A DNA stretch of 64,000 nucleotides. It comes from Halichoerus grypus (taxonomy: Eukaryota; Chordata; Mammalia; Carnivora; Phocidae). Both the position numbers and the translations under genes were made by a program. The notes below the pieces were generated by a model. It saw only the letters and a list, made by a program, of their open reading frames with translations. It ran no database searches and was not told where the DNA came from. Shown in pieces: positions 45,590 to 58,154 of this stretch. Each line of letters starts with the position of its first letter. The stretch's first letter is position 1. Location: positions 70,499,239-70,563,238 of the forward strand of contig NC_135712.1 in the NCBI RefSeq assembly GCF_964656455.1, given 5' to 3'.

Positions 45590-45860
45590 ACTCAGCCACG
45601 TTTTACCATTTTTAAGTGTACGGTTCTGTGGCATTAAGAACATTTACCCTGTTGCCCAACCATCACCACCATCCTTCTCCAGAACATTTTCATCTTCCCC
45701 AGTTGAAATTCTATACCCATTAAATACCAACTCCACATTCTCCCCTCTCAGTCCTGGAAACTACCATTCTACTTTTTGTCCCTATGAATTTAACTCCTCT
45801 AGGTCCTCATATAAGTGGAATTGTATACTATTTGTCCTTTTGTGACTGGGAAGAAAGCTT
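45590..45860 (-). repeat. Old L1 3' fragment
   Basis: Antisense L1 tail: TTTACCATTTTTAAGTGTAC, CCAACCATCACCACCATCC. Confidence 0.7.
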
Positions 45861-46019
45861 TTCTGGTGACAAAAAAACACACACATAGTAGAAATGGTCT
45901 CTCTTCATCCCTCCTATTGTTGAATCTTCATGTAATGCCTGGTACTGCAGCAATCACCCTTTTATGACCGTGAGGGGAACCAGCCACAGAGAGCAAGCCA
46001 GGACAGCAGAGCAGACAGA

Positions 46020-46395
46020 TGAAAAGAACCTTTCACAATGGAAAGTAGTATGAAAGTTCCTCAAAAAATTAGAACTGGAAATCATATGATCCAGCAATCC
46101 CATTTCAGGGGATATATTAAAAAAAAAAAATTGAAAAGAGGATGTTGAAGAGGTATCTGCACTCTGATGTTCCTTGCAGCATTACTCACAATAGCCAAGA
46201 TATGGAAATAACCTAACTGTCCAGAAAGAAGGAAATCCTGCTGTTGTTTCAACATGGATGGACCTTGAGGGCATTATGCTAAATGAAATAAGCCCAACAG
46301 AGAAAAACAAATACTGCAGAGTATCACATATGTGGAATCTAAATAAAAAGTCAAACTCAGAAACAGAAAGTAGAAAAGTGGTTGCCAGGGGTGGG
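46020..46395 (+). repeat. Old L1 3' fragment
   Basis: GTTCCTCAAAAAATTAGAAC, TATGATCCAGCAATCCCATT, then TGGTTGCCAGGGGTGGGTGA where the LTR has inserted. Confidence 0.75.
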
Positions 46396-46833
46396 TGATG
46401 TGGTTTTGAAATATAGGTGAGGTTCAGTGGGGTGAGGTCCAGAGCTGATGAGCAAGAAAGAATTTTGAGACGTCTTTGGTGCAAAATGGTGGTTTTATTA
46501 AAGCACGGGGACAGGACCCATGGGCAGAAAGAGCTGCAGCACCGGGGTTGTGAGGAGTGACTGATAATATACTATGGGGTTGGGGGAGGTAAGGAAAAGG
46601 GAGGTTTTCAAAACAACTTTCATATGCCAAAGAGGACCGACCTACAAGATACCAGAGGCCTTGCCATTGTCGGGTTAAGATTGTTTTCCCCTCTAGCAAG
46701 GTATTAACATTAAGATAGTTGGGAGATTCCTGGAAGAATGTCACACATGTCCCACCCAGGAGTGGGGGGTGGGGGTAGGCTGCCGGGTGTCAGCTTATAC
46801 TTTGTCTTCAGCTAGCCTTTTACTCCCTCATCA
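46396..46833 (-). repeat. Solo LTR, copy 1 of a three-copy family
   Basis: 438 bp with TGATG at one end and CATCA at the other. The flank GTGGG is duplicated at 46391-46395 and 46834-46838. On the minus strand the AATAAA signal (near 46500) is followed by ACCACCATTTTGCACCAAAG, the R-U5 end. No internal retroviral sequence remains. Confidence 0.88.
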
Positions 46834-47015
46834 GTGGGGAGTGGGGGAAATAGGGAGAGGCTGCTAAAAGGGTAAGAAAAAAAAACCCCAAAACCAGAAA
46901 CCTGTCCCAAATTAACCTCCCCTAGAATAATTCCATTGCTAGTGTGCTTATTGTAAGGAGTAACTTTGTCTTATTGATTACGCCTTTTTTATTTGGGCTT
47001 CTGTACTTTTGTTTT

Positions 47016-47195
47016 TTAAAAATTTATTTATTTGACAGAGAGAGAGAAAGAACACAAGCAAGGGGAGCTGCAGGCAGAGGGAGAAGCGGACTCCCCACTG
47101 AGCAGGGAGCCCGATGTGGGATTCGATCCCATGACCCTGGGATCTTGACCTGAGCCAAAGGTGGATGCTTAACTGACTGAACCACTCAGGCACCC
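47016..47195 (-). repeat. Can-SINE
   Basis: TTGGGCTTCTGT flanks both sides. Confidence 0.92.
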
Positions 47196-47483
47196 CTTGG
47201 GCTTCTGTTCTTAAGGCATTAACAGTTCAGTGAAGGATACTTTATATATCAAGTTCCTCTTTGCTGAGGTTTCTTCTGAAGCCCTTCATTCGTTTTCTTA
47301 TAGGTAGGTCAGTGGCCAGAACCTTGACAAGGAAATAAAACAGAGAAGGAAGGAGAGAATGGTGGAGACTCTGATTTAACCTGGTATCTCTGTCTTCTGC
47401 TCACTCAGAATAAGGCATTGTGGAACCCTGTCCCCAGAAGAATGTTTAAAGCAGGGCAAAGAGTAAAAAGTTCTGCTCTGGGG
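47196..47483. other. Intergenic sequence, possible LTR or internal debris
   Basis: No confident assignment. Confidence 0.3.
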
Positions 47484-47545
47484 TCTCAGGTCATGACCTG
47501 AGCTGAAGGCAGACGCTTAACTGACTGAGCCAGCCAGGTACCCCC
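47484..47545 (-). repeat. Can-SINE head fragment
   Basis: Only TCAGGTCATGACCTGAGCTG to GAGCCAGCCAGGTACCCC remains. Confidence 0.8.
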
Positions 47546-47708
47546 CACTGACTGCCTTTTGTCTGTGTAGACCTAAGCAATACCTGCTGATCACTCCATC
47601 CTTGATTGCCTGATTGCCTTTTATCTGTCCAAACTTTTGTTATTTCCTGATCTCATCTGCTAGGCTCATCTTCCAGACCCTCCCGGTCCCCTGTCATATT
47701 GCTTTCCA

Positions 47709-48145
47709 AACTTTTTTTTTTTTTTAAAGATTTTATTTACTTATTTGACAGAGAGATACACAGCGAGAGAGGGAACACAAGCAGGGGGAGAGGGAGAGGG
47801 AGAAGCAGGCTTCCTGCCGAGCAGGGAGCCCGATGTGGGGCTCGATCCCAGGACCCCGGGACCATGACCTGAGCCGAAGGCAGATGCTTAACCATCTGAG
47901 CCACCCAGGTGCCCCCAAACTATTTTTTAACTACTGAATTTGATTTTTTATTTATTTTTATTTTTTTTAAAGACTTTATTTATTTATTTGACAAAGAGAG
48001 AGGGAACACAAGCAGGGGTAGTGGGAGAGGGAGAAACAGGCTTCCCGCTGAGCAGGGAGCCCGATGCGGGGCTCGATCCCAGGACCCTGGGATCACGACC
48101 TGAGCCGAAGGCAGATGCCCAACGACTGAGCCACCCAGGTGCCCC
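47709..48145 (-). repeat. Two Can-SINEs (47709-47915 and 47958-48145)
   Basis: Both full-length, recent type (GGACCCTGGGATCACGACCT in the second). Confidence 0.92.
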
Positions 48146-48637
48146 TAATATATCTTTTGTAATAAATCAGTAATAATGACTAAACTGTTTCCCTGGGTTC
48201 TGTGAGCCATTCTAACAAATTATCAAGTTTGAGGAGAGGATAATGGGAACTTCTGATTTATAGTCAGTCAGAAGTGCTTGTGACAACTTGGGACTTCTGA
48301 TTGGTTTCTGAAGTGGGGACAGTCTTGTGGGACTAACTTGCAGGGTCTGCGCTAAATCTTGGGAGTTAGTTTTAGAATTGCATTAAGTTGTAGGACACCT
48401 CGCCAGTGTCTTCCAAGAACTGGAGAATTTCTTGGTGTGGAAAATCCCATACATTTGGTGTCAGAAGTATTGAGTATAGAGAGGAAATGGTGCTTTTCCT
48501 TTCAGACTTATCACAAAGTGAACACCCTCATGTAACTTTAGCCCATATCAAGAAATAAAATATTGCCAACATGCCAGAATTGGCCCGGACCTCAGGGGCC
48601 CTCCCAATGATTGCTCTCCCTCTCTTCCCAAAAGGTA
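48146..48637. other. Intergenic sequence, nothing recognised
   Basis: Contains AAGAAATAAAATATTGCCAAC near 48550; no gene. Confidence 0.35.
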
Positions 48638-48643
48638 ACTACT

Positions 48644-49267
48644 TCCGTAGTTTTGTAATGTCGGTGAGGTTTGGTGGGCTGAGGTCCGGAGCCGACAGCC
48701 AAAAAAGAATTCTCGAGATGTCTTTGGTGCAAAATGGTGGTTTTATTAAAGGACAGGAAAGAGCTGCTGCACCGGGGTTGTGGGGGTGACTTGGAGTTGG
48801 GGGGGGTAAGGGAAAAGGGAGATTTTCAAAAGAACTTTCATATGCTAAAGAGGACCTACAAGAGACTGGAGGCCTTGCCATGGTCAAGTTAAGGTTTTCC
48901 CCTCTTGTAAGGCATTAACATTAAGATAGTTGGGAGGGGCGCCTGGGTGGCTCAGTGGGTTAAGCGTCTGCCTTCAGTTCAGGTCATGATCCCAGGGTCC
49001 TGGGATCAAGCCCCACATCGGGCTCCCTGATCAGCGTGGAGCCTGCTTCTCCCTCTCTCTCTGCCTGCCACTCTGCCTACTTGTGTTTTCTCTCTCTGTC
49101 AAATAAATAAATAAAATCTTTAAAAAAAAAAGCAAAAAAACATTCAGATTGTTGGGAGCTTCCTGGAGGAATGTCATACATTTCCCACCCAGGAGTGGGG
49201 GGTGGGGGGCAGTTTGCAGGGTGTCAGCTTATGCTTTGTCCTCAGCTGGCCTTCTGCTGCCTCATCA
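48644..49267 (-). repeat. Solo LTR, copy 2, with a Can-SINE inside (48936-49132)
   Basis: Same family as 46396-46833. ACTACT is duplicated at 48638-48643 and 49268-49273. The plus-strand SINE sits between GATAGTTGGGAG and GATTGTTGGGAG, its own duplication. Confidence 0.88.
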
Positions 49268-49319
49268 ACTACTCTGTCTCATTATATGTTAGTCTTGCCT
49301 ATTTTTTTACCTTTTTGTA

Positions 49320-49740
49320 AATGGAATCATACAGTATGTATTTTAACAGCTTTATTGAGATATAATTTGTATATCATATAAATGACCCATGTTAAATGTG
49401 CAGCTCAAGAGTTTTAAGCATATTCCCAGAGTTGTGCAATCATCACCACAATCAATGTTGAACATTGACATCACTACCAAAAGAAACCTTGTACCCATCA
49501 GCTGTCACTCCCCATTCCCTCCTAATCCCTCCACCCCCTGCCCAAGGACTAGCAACCATTTATCTACTTTTTGTCTCTATAGATTTTCTTGTTCTGGACA
49601 TTTCATATAAGTGGAATCACACAATATACAGTTTTTTGTGACTGCTTCTTTTACTTAGCATAATATTTCCAAGATTCATCCATATTATAGCATGTATCTA
49701 TATTTCATTCCTTTTTATTGCTGAATAATATCTCATTATG
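49320..49740 (-). repeat. Old L1 3' fragment
   Basis: Antisense L1 tail: TGAGATATAATTTGTATATC, CCCCATTCCCTCCTAATCCC, TTATTGCTGAATAATATCTC. Confidence 0.75.
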
Positions 49741-49744
49741 TGGT

Positions 49745-50342
49745 GCAATGGACTGAATTGTATCCCCCAAAATTCATATGTTGAGACCCAGTGTGACTGC
49801 ATTTGGAAATAAGGACTTTATTTATTTTTTATTTTTTTATTTAAAAAAAATTTACTTATTTATTTGAGAGAGATAGAGAGAGCAAGAGCAAGGAGGAGAG
49901 GCAGAGGGAGAGAAAGAAGCAGACTCCCCACTGAGCAGGGAGCCCGACATGGGGCTTGATCCCAGGACTCTGGGATCACGACCCAAGCTAAAGGCAGATG
50001 CTTAACTGACTGAGCCACCCAGGTGCCCCGGAAATAGGGACTTTAAAAAGGTAATTAAGGTTATGTGAGGTCATAAGGGTAGAGGCCTAATCCAATATGA
50101 CTAGCGTCCTTATTAGAAAAGGAGATACCAGGGATGTGAATGCATAAGAGAAAAGGCCAGATGAAGACACAGTGAGAAGGCAGCCATCTGCAAGCCAAGG
50201 ACTGAGTTCTTGGGAGAAACCAAACCTATGTACACTTTGATATTGGACTTGCAGCCTCCAGAAATATGACAAATACTATTTGTGGTTTTTAAGCCATCCA
50301 GTCTCTGGTATTCTGTTATGGCAGCCCTTGTAGGCTAATACA
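49745..50342 (+). repeat. MLT1-type MaLR LTR split by a Can-SINE (49815-50029, minus)
   Basis: GGACTGAATTGTATCCCCCA to TATGGCAGCCCTTGTAGGCT in MLT1 order. GGAAATARGGACTTTA flanks the SINE. Confidence 0.88.
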
Positions 50343-50439
50343 AGAACAAATGGAAATTCTAGCACTGAAATATGCAACATCTGAAATTAAAAATGCACTG
50401 GATGAATTAATGAGCTAGAGACGAGAAAGAAAATGATGA

Positions 50440-51010
50440 AGGATAGTTGGAAGAAAGGCAGGCAGGGACAAGGGGCACATGCCCTAAGAGGAAACCACCC
50501 TTAAAAAGATTTTACACCAGGGCGCCTGGGTGGCTCAGTTGGTTAAGCGACTGCCTTCGGCTCAGAGTCCCGGGATTGAGTCCCGCATCGGGCTCTCTGC
50601 TCGGCAGGGAGTCTGCTTCTCCCTCTGACCCTCCCCCTCTCATGCTCTCTCTCTCTCTCTCTCTCATTCTCTCTCTCAAATAAATAAATAAAATCTTTAA
50701 AAAAAAAAAAAAAGATTTTACACCACCCTGGAAAGAGCCCTCTACCCTTTCCCACATGATAGGTGAATGACAAAAATCTGATTGGATGACAGGCTCATGA
50801 AGGGTTAATCAGATTGAAACAGCCCACCGACAAGCCCATAAAAACCCCTAGACTTAGAAACGATGGTGGCAACCCTCTCGGGTCCCCATCCTCCTCAGGA
50901 GCTTTGTATTATCACTCAACAAACTTTGCTTTACTATCACTCAATAAACCTTGCTTTGCTGCCCACCACTTTGTCTGGTCTACCTTTTCATTTTTCAAAG
51001 CAGTGTGACC
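50440..51010 (+). repeat. Solo LTR of a class I-like endogenous retrovirus, with a Can-SINE (50520-50714)
   Basis: An inverted CCAAT (CTGATTGGATGAC, about 50780), a TATA-like CATAAAAACCCC (50838-50849) and AATAAA (50943-50948) are in LTR order, followed by a U5-like GTCTGGTCTACC. AAAGATTTTACACCA flanks the SINE. Outer limits are uncertain. Not the same family as the three minus-strand LTRs. Confidence 0.65.
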
Positions 51011-51049
51011 AAGAACAGTGGGCACTAAAGGAAAAGAAATCCTGTAACA

Positions 51050-51850
51050 AAAAGATCAATGAATCTGAAGACAGGGCAATAAAAACTCTTTAAACTGAAG
51101 CACAGAGAAGTAAGGCTGAAAAATAATTAACAGAGCCTCAGTAAACTATGAGACAATATCAAGAATTCTTACATATGTATATATTAGAGTTCTGGAAAGA
51201 GAGGGAGGGAGGTAGAAAAAAATATTTGATGAAAGAAATGTTTCCAAATATGACATATGACACATATAATTCCATGAAGTTAAAAGAAGCCCAAGCAATG
51301 TATGTATGTATGTGTATATATATATAAAAACATACCAAAGGTGACAGTATTTGATAACACTGTGTTGCATAATTGAAATTTGCTAAGAGACTAGAAATTA
51401 AATGTTTTCACTGGAAAAAGATAAATATGTAAGGTGATGTATGTGATAATTAACTACATGGGTGGAATCCTTTTACAATGTGTGCATATATCAAATCATC
51501 ACACTGTGCACTTTAAATATCTTATAATTTTATTTGTCAATAAAGCTGGAAAAAAAAGAAAACCATACCAAAGCACATCAAAATCAAATGGTTGAAAGAT
51601 AGTGATGAAGAGAACATCTTAAAAGCACCAAAGGAAAAAAAAAAAGATGCATTAAATACAGAGAAATAAAAATAAACATCACTGCTGATTTCTCATCAGA
51701 AAAAATACAAGCAGGGGAAATTGGATTGTCTTTGAAAACAATTAAAACAAAAACAAAGGGAAAAAAACTACCAACCTACAATTCTCTATCCAGCAAAAAT
51801 ATCCTTCAAAATTAAAGGTGAAATAAAAAGACATTCATAAATAAGAAAGA
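51050..51850 (+). repeat. Old L1 ORF1 region split by another L1 3' end (about 51325-51560)
   Basis: GAGCCTCAGTAAACTATGAG, ATTTCTCATCAGAAAAAATA and AATTCTCTATCCAGCAAAAA are the order of L1 ORF1. The inserted piece ends GTCAATAAAGCTGG and is flanked by AAAAC(C)ATACCAAAG. Confidence 0.65.
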
Positions 51851-51851
51851 T

Positions 51852-52532
51852 AAGATTGGAGTAGGGTGGGCCCTTAATCCAATATGACTTAGTATTGTCT
51901 TAGTTCTTTCAGGCTGCTATAAAAAAATATCACAGACCCGGTAGCTTATAAACACAGGAATTTATTTTTCATAGTTCTGGAGGCTGGGAAGTCCAAGATC
52001 AAGGCACCAGCATGGTTGCCTTCTGGTGAGGGCCCTCTTCCTGTTTCGTAGCTGGTGCCTTCTTGTTGTATCTTCACATGATGGAAGAGGCTAGGGATCT
52101 CTCTGGAGTCTCTTTTGTAAGGCACTAATCCCATTCACAAGGCCTCCACCCTCATGACCTCAGCACATTACAAAGGCCCCACCTCTTGATACCTTTGGGG
52201 TTAGGTTTCAACATATAAATTTTAGGGGGACATGTTCAGACCATAAGTGTCTTTATAAGAAGAGAAGAGACCCAGAGAGACACACATAAGGGCAGACTGT
52301 CATGTGATGACAAAGGTAGATTGTACTCCTAGAGGCTGTAAACCATGGAGTGCCAAGGGTTGTTAAACTAGGAAGATGTAAGGAAGGATTCTCTCCTACA
52401 GGCTTCAGACCCTGATGATAATTTGTTTGCAGACTTCTAGTCTCCAGAAAATTCTTAAGACATATTCTTTTATGTCTTAAGCCACCCAGTTTATGGTACC
52501 TTGGTATGGCAGTCCTAAGAAACTAATATGCA
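51852..52532 (+). repeat. MLT1 LTR with an antisense MaLR LTR inside (about 51895-52247)
   Basis: MLT1 begins GGAGTAGGGTGGGCCCTTAA, stops in AATATGACTTAG and resumes GTGTCTTTATAAGAAGAG, ending ATGGCAGTCCTAAGAAACTA. The insert reads as a MaLR LTR on the minus strand (AGTTCTGGAGGCTGGGAAGT seen from the plus strand). Confidence 0.82.
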
Positions 52533-53075
52533 TGTGTCCCTAGAGAAATGAAATGTATATCCACAATATATTTATATTATGAATATTTATAGCAGCTGTA
52601 TTTATAATAGCTTGAACTAGAAACATGCTAAGTTTCCATCAATAGGTGGATCGATTGACAAAATGTGGTATATTCATACAATAGAATATTACTCAGCATT
52701 AAAATTTAATTTACCATGGATAAATACAACAAAATATACAAATTTCCAAAACATTATGCTTAGGACAAGAAAAGACGCTATGATGTATGATTCTATTTTC
52801 TTGAAGTTTGAAAATAGGCAAAACTTATCTATCATGAGAGATAGTGGTTCTATGATAGTTATGCCGACAAATGGTTGTAAACATTTGTTAAAATTCAGCT
52901 ATATACTTAAATTTTTAATTATGTAAATTATACCCAACATGGTTGATCAAAAATACATACTGTAAAAACTTGTAATGAATGTTCATAGCAGCATTATTCA
53001 TAATAACCAAAAAGTGGAAACAACCCAAATGTTGTCCATCAATTGATGAGTAGGTAAATAAATTGTGGTTTAGCC
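52533..53075 (+). repeat. Old L1 3' fragments
   Basis: Two L1-end pieces: ACAATAGAATATTACTCAGC near 52680 and GCAGCATTATTCATAATAACC near 52988. Confidence 0.75.
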
Positions 53076-53079
53076 ATAT

Positions 53080-53880
53080 GTGTTAGTCTTTTGTGGCTAT
53101 CGATATGATTTTTGGAGTAGTGTGGGGGTCTGGAGCCAACAGCCAAGAAAGAATTCTTGAGACATCTTTGGTCCAAAAAGGTGGTTTTATTAAATCATGG
53201 GGACAGGACTCATGGGCAGAAAGAGCTGCTGCCGACTCGGGATTGTGAGGAGTTATTGATTATATACTTTGGGGTTGGGGAAAAGTAAAGATAAGGGAAG
53301 TTCCAAAAGGACTTTCATATGCTAAAGAAGACTCACAGGTTCCTGGAGACCTTGGTATTGTCAAACTAAGGTTGTTTTTCCCTCCAGCAAAGCATTAACA
53401 TTAAGACAGTTGGGAGTTTCGTGGAAGAATGTTACACTCTGCCTATCTCAAGTATTTGTCAATGGGGTGCAGGTTATAAGGACATTTAATTTTATCTACA
53501 GTTCCTTCTGCCTGTTTTCCACATCAGCTACCATGATAGAATACATATGGGCTGGATGGGATTTCATTTTCTCGTAGTTTTGGTGGCTGGAAGTCCAAGA
53601 TCAAGGTGTCACAGGTTTGATTTCTCCTGAAATCTCTCTCCATGGCTTGCAGATTTCTATCTGCCTTCCTCACATAGCCTTTTCTCTTGTTCATGCACCT
53701 CCCTGGTGTCTCTTCTTGGAAGAACAGGAGTTATAATAGATTAGGGCCCCACCCTTATGACTTCATTCAACCTTTATTACCTCTTTAAAGTCCCTACTTC
53801 CATATATAGTCATATTGGGAGTTAAGGCTTCACCATATGAATTTGTGAATGTTAGGGGAACAATTTAGTCCATAACGGTT
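53080..53880 (-). repeat. MaLR LTR interrupted by solo LTR copy 3
   Basis: GTTAGTCTTTTGTGGCTA and ATAGAATACATATGGGCTGG, then GGTGGCTGGAAGTCCAAGAT and CAATTTAGTCCATAACG, read as a minus-strand MaLR LTR. Confidence 0.78.
53101..53526 (-). repeat. Solo LTR, copy 3 of the three-copy family
   Basis: Similar along its length to 46396-46833 (AAGAAAGAATTCTTGAGACA, GGTGGTTTTATTAAATCATG, TAACATTAAGACAGTTGGGAG). GCTAY is duplicated at 53096-53100 and 53527-53531. Confidence 0.87.
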
Positions 53881-53884
53881 TTTT

Positions 53885-54255
53885 TATAGTTTTCATTTCT
53901 GTCCTTATTTATGTTTTCCTTAAATCCTGACAACATTAAAATACCTTTTTTAAAAACAGACTTTAAATGCCATTTACTTCTATCATATATGTCATATAAA
54001 GTTCTGTTTCTCCTGACTAATTTTTCTCCTGAGTATAGGTCACATTTTCTTGATTTTTCAACGTCTATAGGATTTTTTTTAAAAAAGTTCACCCATGTGA
54101 AGTGACAATTCAGTGGATTTTAGTATATTCACAAAGTTTGTACAACCATCACCAAATCTAATTTTAGAACATTTTCATTCACCCAAAAGGAAATCCCATA
54201 CCACTAGCAGTCACTTTCCATTCCTTTCATGCCCCCAGCCCTAGGCAATCACTGC
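53885..54255 (-). repeat. Old L1 fragments
   Basis: Antisense L1 tail phrases, for example TCACAAAGTTTGTACAACCATCACC near 54130. The first half is less certain. Confidence 0.55.
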
Positions 54256-54514
54256 CAGTTGCTTAACGACTGAGCCCCCCAGGCACCTCTCCTTTTTTTA
54301 AAAATTTTTTTAAGATTTATCTATTTATTTGAGAGAGAGGGAGAGTGCACGCAAGCAGGGGAGGAGAGAGACAGAGGGAAAAGGAGAGAATCTCGAGCAG
54401 ACTCTATGCAGAGCATGGAGCCTGATATGGGGCTTGATCCTATGACCCGGAGATCATGAACTGAGTGGAAACCAAGAGTCCAATGCTTAACCGACTGAGC
54501 CACCCAGGAACCCT
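54256..54514 (-). repeat. Can-SINE head fragment followed by a full Can-SINE (54293-54514)
   Basis: TTGCTTAACGACTGAGCCCC without body, then a full minus-strand copy. Confidence 0.85.
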
Positions 54515-57058
54515 GGAATCCTCCTCCCTATGCTGATATTTGGTAAATGCTACCAGGAAGAAAGCTAGGGAAATTGTAAGGCTCACTTCATTTGTTCCCC
54601 CTTCTCTCAGTAATCACTGTCCTGTGCTGCCTGTGGTACGACGACAAAAATAACTATTTCACATTGTTGTAGTTATCTAGTTGTGTACGACAAGAGGTTT
54701 AGTCTGATACCAGTTACTCTGTCATGGCTAGATGTATTATTTTTTGACTGGTTCCTTTTTGCCCAATATTATGTTTGTAAGATTCATGCTTGTTTTTTGT
54801 TTTTTAAGATTTAAAAAAATATTTTTTTTATTTATTTATTTTTAAGTAATCTCTACCTCCAACGTGGGGCTCGAACTCACAACCCTGAGACCAAGAGTCA
54901 CATGTTCTACTGACTAAGTTAGCCAGGTACCCCTCATGCATGTTGAGTGAAATATTTAGCTCACTTTTTATTTCTGTATGTTATTCCATAACTGAATATA
55001 TCACAATTTACTTGTACATTCTATTGTTGGACATTAGAGTAGTTTTCATTTTGGAGCTTTTTTTTTTTAAAGATTTTATTTATTTATTTGACAGAGAGAG
55101 ACACAGCGAGAGAGGGAACACAAGCAGGGGGAGTGGGAGAGGGAGAAGCAGGCCTCCCACAGAGCAGGGAGCCGGATGTGGGGCTCGATCCCAGGACCCC
55201 GGGATCATGACCTGAGCCGAAGGCAGACGCTTAACGACTGAGCCACCCAGGCGCCCCCATTTTGGAACTATTTTAAATAATACTGCTATAAACATTCTTG
55301 TACCTGTCTTTTGGTATATGAATTCCTTTGGGTATGTATCTAGAAATGGAATTGCTGGATAGGCTATGCATATAGTCAGTGTTACACATACTGCCAATTA
55401 GTTTTACGAAATAGTTGTACCTGTTTTCATGCTCATGTGCGGTTGTATGTGAGTTCCAGTGACTCCATGTTTCAACACTTGATACCGTCAACATTTTAAA
55501 TGTTAGCCATTCTGGTGGGTGTGTTTTAGCTTGTACTTTCTGGTTTCCAATGCAGTTGATCACCTTTTCATATGTTTATTGCCCTTTTGTATGTCTATTG
55601 GCTTATTGATATCTTTTGCCTATTTTTCTATTGGGTTGTCTGACTTTTTTCTTTTATTAATTGATCAGTTAATCAGTTGAGTTATTTTTTCATTCTAGAT
55701 TTCAGTCCTTTGTCAGTTATATGTGTCCCACATATCTTATTCCACTCTGTGGCTTGCCTTTTTATCTTCTTAACAATGTGTTTTGATGAACAGAGGTTCT
55801 TAATTTTAATGTAGCCCAATTTATCAAAGTTTTCATTTTGATGTCTTCTATTTGAAATCTTTCCTACTTCAAGGTCATGAAAATATTCTTTTTCTTTTAA
55901 TTTAGAAGGTTTATTACTTTACCTATCATATTTAGATCTGAAGCACACCTAGAAATAATCTTTGGATTAGTGTAAAGAATCAATATTCATTTCTTCTCCA
56001 TATGGACATACAATTGACCAAATCCCATTTATTGCAAAGACTGTCCTTTTCTCACTGCTCTGCAGTGCATGTTTGTCATTAATCAAGTTTGCATGTTCAT
56101 AAATATCTATTTCTGTTCTCTATTCTGCCCCATTGGTCTATTTATCTATTCTTGTGCCCATACCACACTCTTAGTTATTGTAGCTTTATAATAAGCATAT
56201 CATATAATGTGAGTCCTCCACCTCCATTCTTCAAGTTTAACTGGGCTATTCTATATTCTAGACCATTTGCATTTTTTTAAAGATTTATTTATTTATAAAT
56301 AAATAGAGAGAGAGAGGGAGAGAGAATCCTCAAGCAGGCTCCTCACTCAGTGGGGAGCCTGACAGGGGGCTCGATACCAGGACCCTGAGATCATGACCTG
56401 AATCAAAATCAAGGGCTGGCCGCTTGACTAACTGAGCCATCAAGGCGTCCCTAGACCATTTGCGTTTTCGTATAATATTTACAACAATCTTCCTAATTTT
56501 TATAACAGTACTAGCTGGGATTGATTAGAATTACACTGACATCTTTATATTATTTAATCTTCTAATTCATGAACATGATAAAACCCTCTTTTAGATTTTC
56601 TTTAATTTTTCTCAATCATGTTTTACAGTTTTTATCTGTAGGGTTTTTGTATGTTTTTCATTATATTTATTAGTAAGTATTTGATGTTTCTTGATGTTAT
56701 CATAAATGGTATTTTTAATTTTTCCTTTATTGTTGCTGTTATATAAGAACACTACCATTTTTTTGTATATTTATCTTTTTATTCAGCAAACTTACTAAAC
56801 CCATTTTTAATTTTAGCAATTCGTCTCTAGATTCCTTTGATTTTCTGAATACACAATCATGTCTGTAAATAACTGTTTTACTTCTTTTTAATTCTTACGG
56901 CTTTTATTTTTTTTTCTTGCCATATTGTACTATCTAGGACCTCCAGTAGAATGTCAAATACAAATAATGGTGGAGATATCTTTCTCATCTCTTGTTTCCA
57001 ATATCAGAGGGAAATGTGTCAATATTTGCCCTGTTCCTAAATAATTCATGTATCAAAG
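54515..57058 (-). repeat. Old L1 ORF2 and 3' end, interrupted by three Can-SINEs
   Basis: Long antisense L1 similarity: TGGAATTGCTGGATAGGCTA, CTTTTGTATGTCTATTGGCT, TTGACCAAATCCCATTTATTG, TTTTATTCAGCAAACTTACT. SINEs at 54798-54933 (old type), 55058-55257 and 56276-56451, all minus. Degraded, no open frame. Confidence 0.8.
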
Positions 57059-57059
57059 A

Positions 57060-57610
57060 ATAAATCACAATGAAAATTTAAATTTTATATCAAAAAAATA
57101 AAAATAAAATGTTATATCAGAACACTAATGAAAGTGTGGCACATAAAACTAGCAGGATATAGCTAAAGCCATACTTAGAAGAAATTGTATAGCCTTAAAT
57201 GCATATATGCTAAAGGTTGGGGAGGGCGCTAAAAAATCAATGAGCTAAGTGTCCATCTCAAAGTGTTAGGAAAAGAGCAAACTAAACCTGAAGATTGCAG
57301 AATGAAGGAAATAATAATTGGAGCAGGAATTAAACAGAAAACAAATAATAGTATTATCCAAGGCAAATATTGGTTCTTTGAAAAGGCTATTAATATTAAT
57401 AAAAACTCCTGACAAGGGGCACCTGGGTGTCTCAGTTGGTTGAGCATCTGACTCTTGATCTCACTCAGGTCTTGATCTCAGGGTCATGAGTTCAAGCCCT
57501 GTAGGTTCCATGCTGGGCATGGAGCCTACTTAAAAAAAACAAAAAAGCAAAAAAAAACCCCTCATGACAAGACTAATAAAAGAGGATATTACAAATTCAT
57601 GACACTAATT
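57060..57610 (+). repeat. Old L1 ORF2 (RT region) fragment with older Can-SINE (57416-57550)
   Basis: ACTAGCAGGATATAGCTAAAG, GGAGCAGGAATTAAACAGAAAAC and TTGGTTCTTTGAAAAGGCTA are in L1 RT-domain order. Confidence 0.75.
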
Positions 57611-58154
57611 TGAAAATACATGAAATCCAGTTTGCTGTATTTATCAATAGTTTGTTCCTTTTTATTCTGAGTAGTATTCCACAGTATGGATATATCAGAT
57701 TGTTTAACCATTTACCTATTTAAGGAATCTGGGCTAATTCCAGTTCGGGGCTATCCATGAATAAAGCTGCTATAAACATTCATGTACAGGTTTTTATGTG
57801 ACCATATTTTTTTTTTTTTTAAGATTATTTATTTATTTATTTATTTGACAGAGAGAGAGACAGCGAGAGAGGAACACAAGCAGGGGGAGTGGGAGAGGGA
57901 GAAGCAGGCTTCCCGCAGAGCAGGGAGCCTGATGCAGGGCTCAATCCCAGGACCCTGGGACCATGACCTGAGCTGAAGGCAGACGCTTAATGACTGAGCC
58001 ACCCAGGCACCCCTGAACATATGTTTAAATGCCCAGGAGAGCAATTGCTGGGTCATATGGTTTTGGCATATTGTTTGGTAGGAAAATGCCCAACTGTTTT
58101 CCAGAGTAGCTATACCATTTTACATTCCCACCAGTGACAAATGAGAGATCTAAT

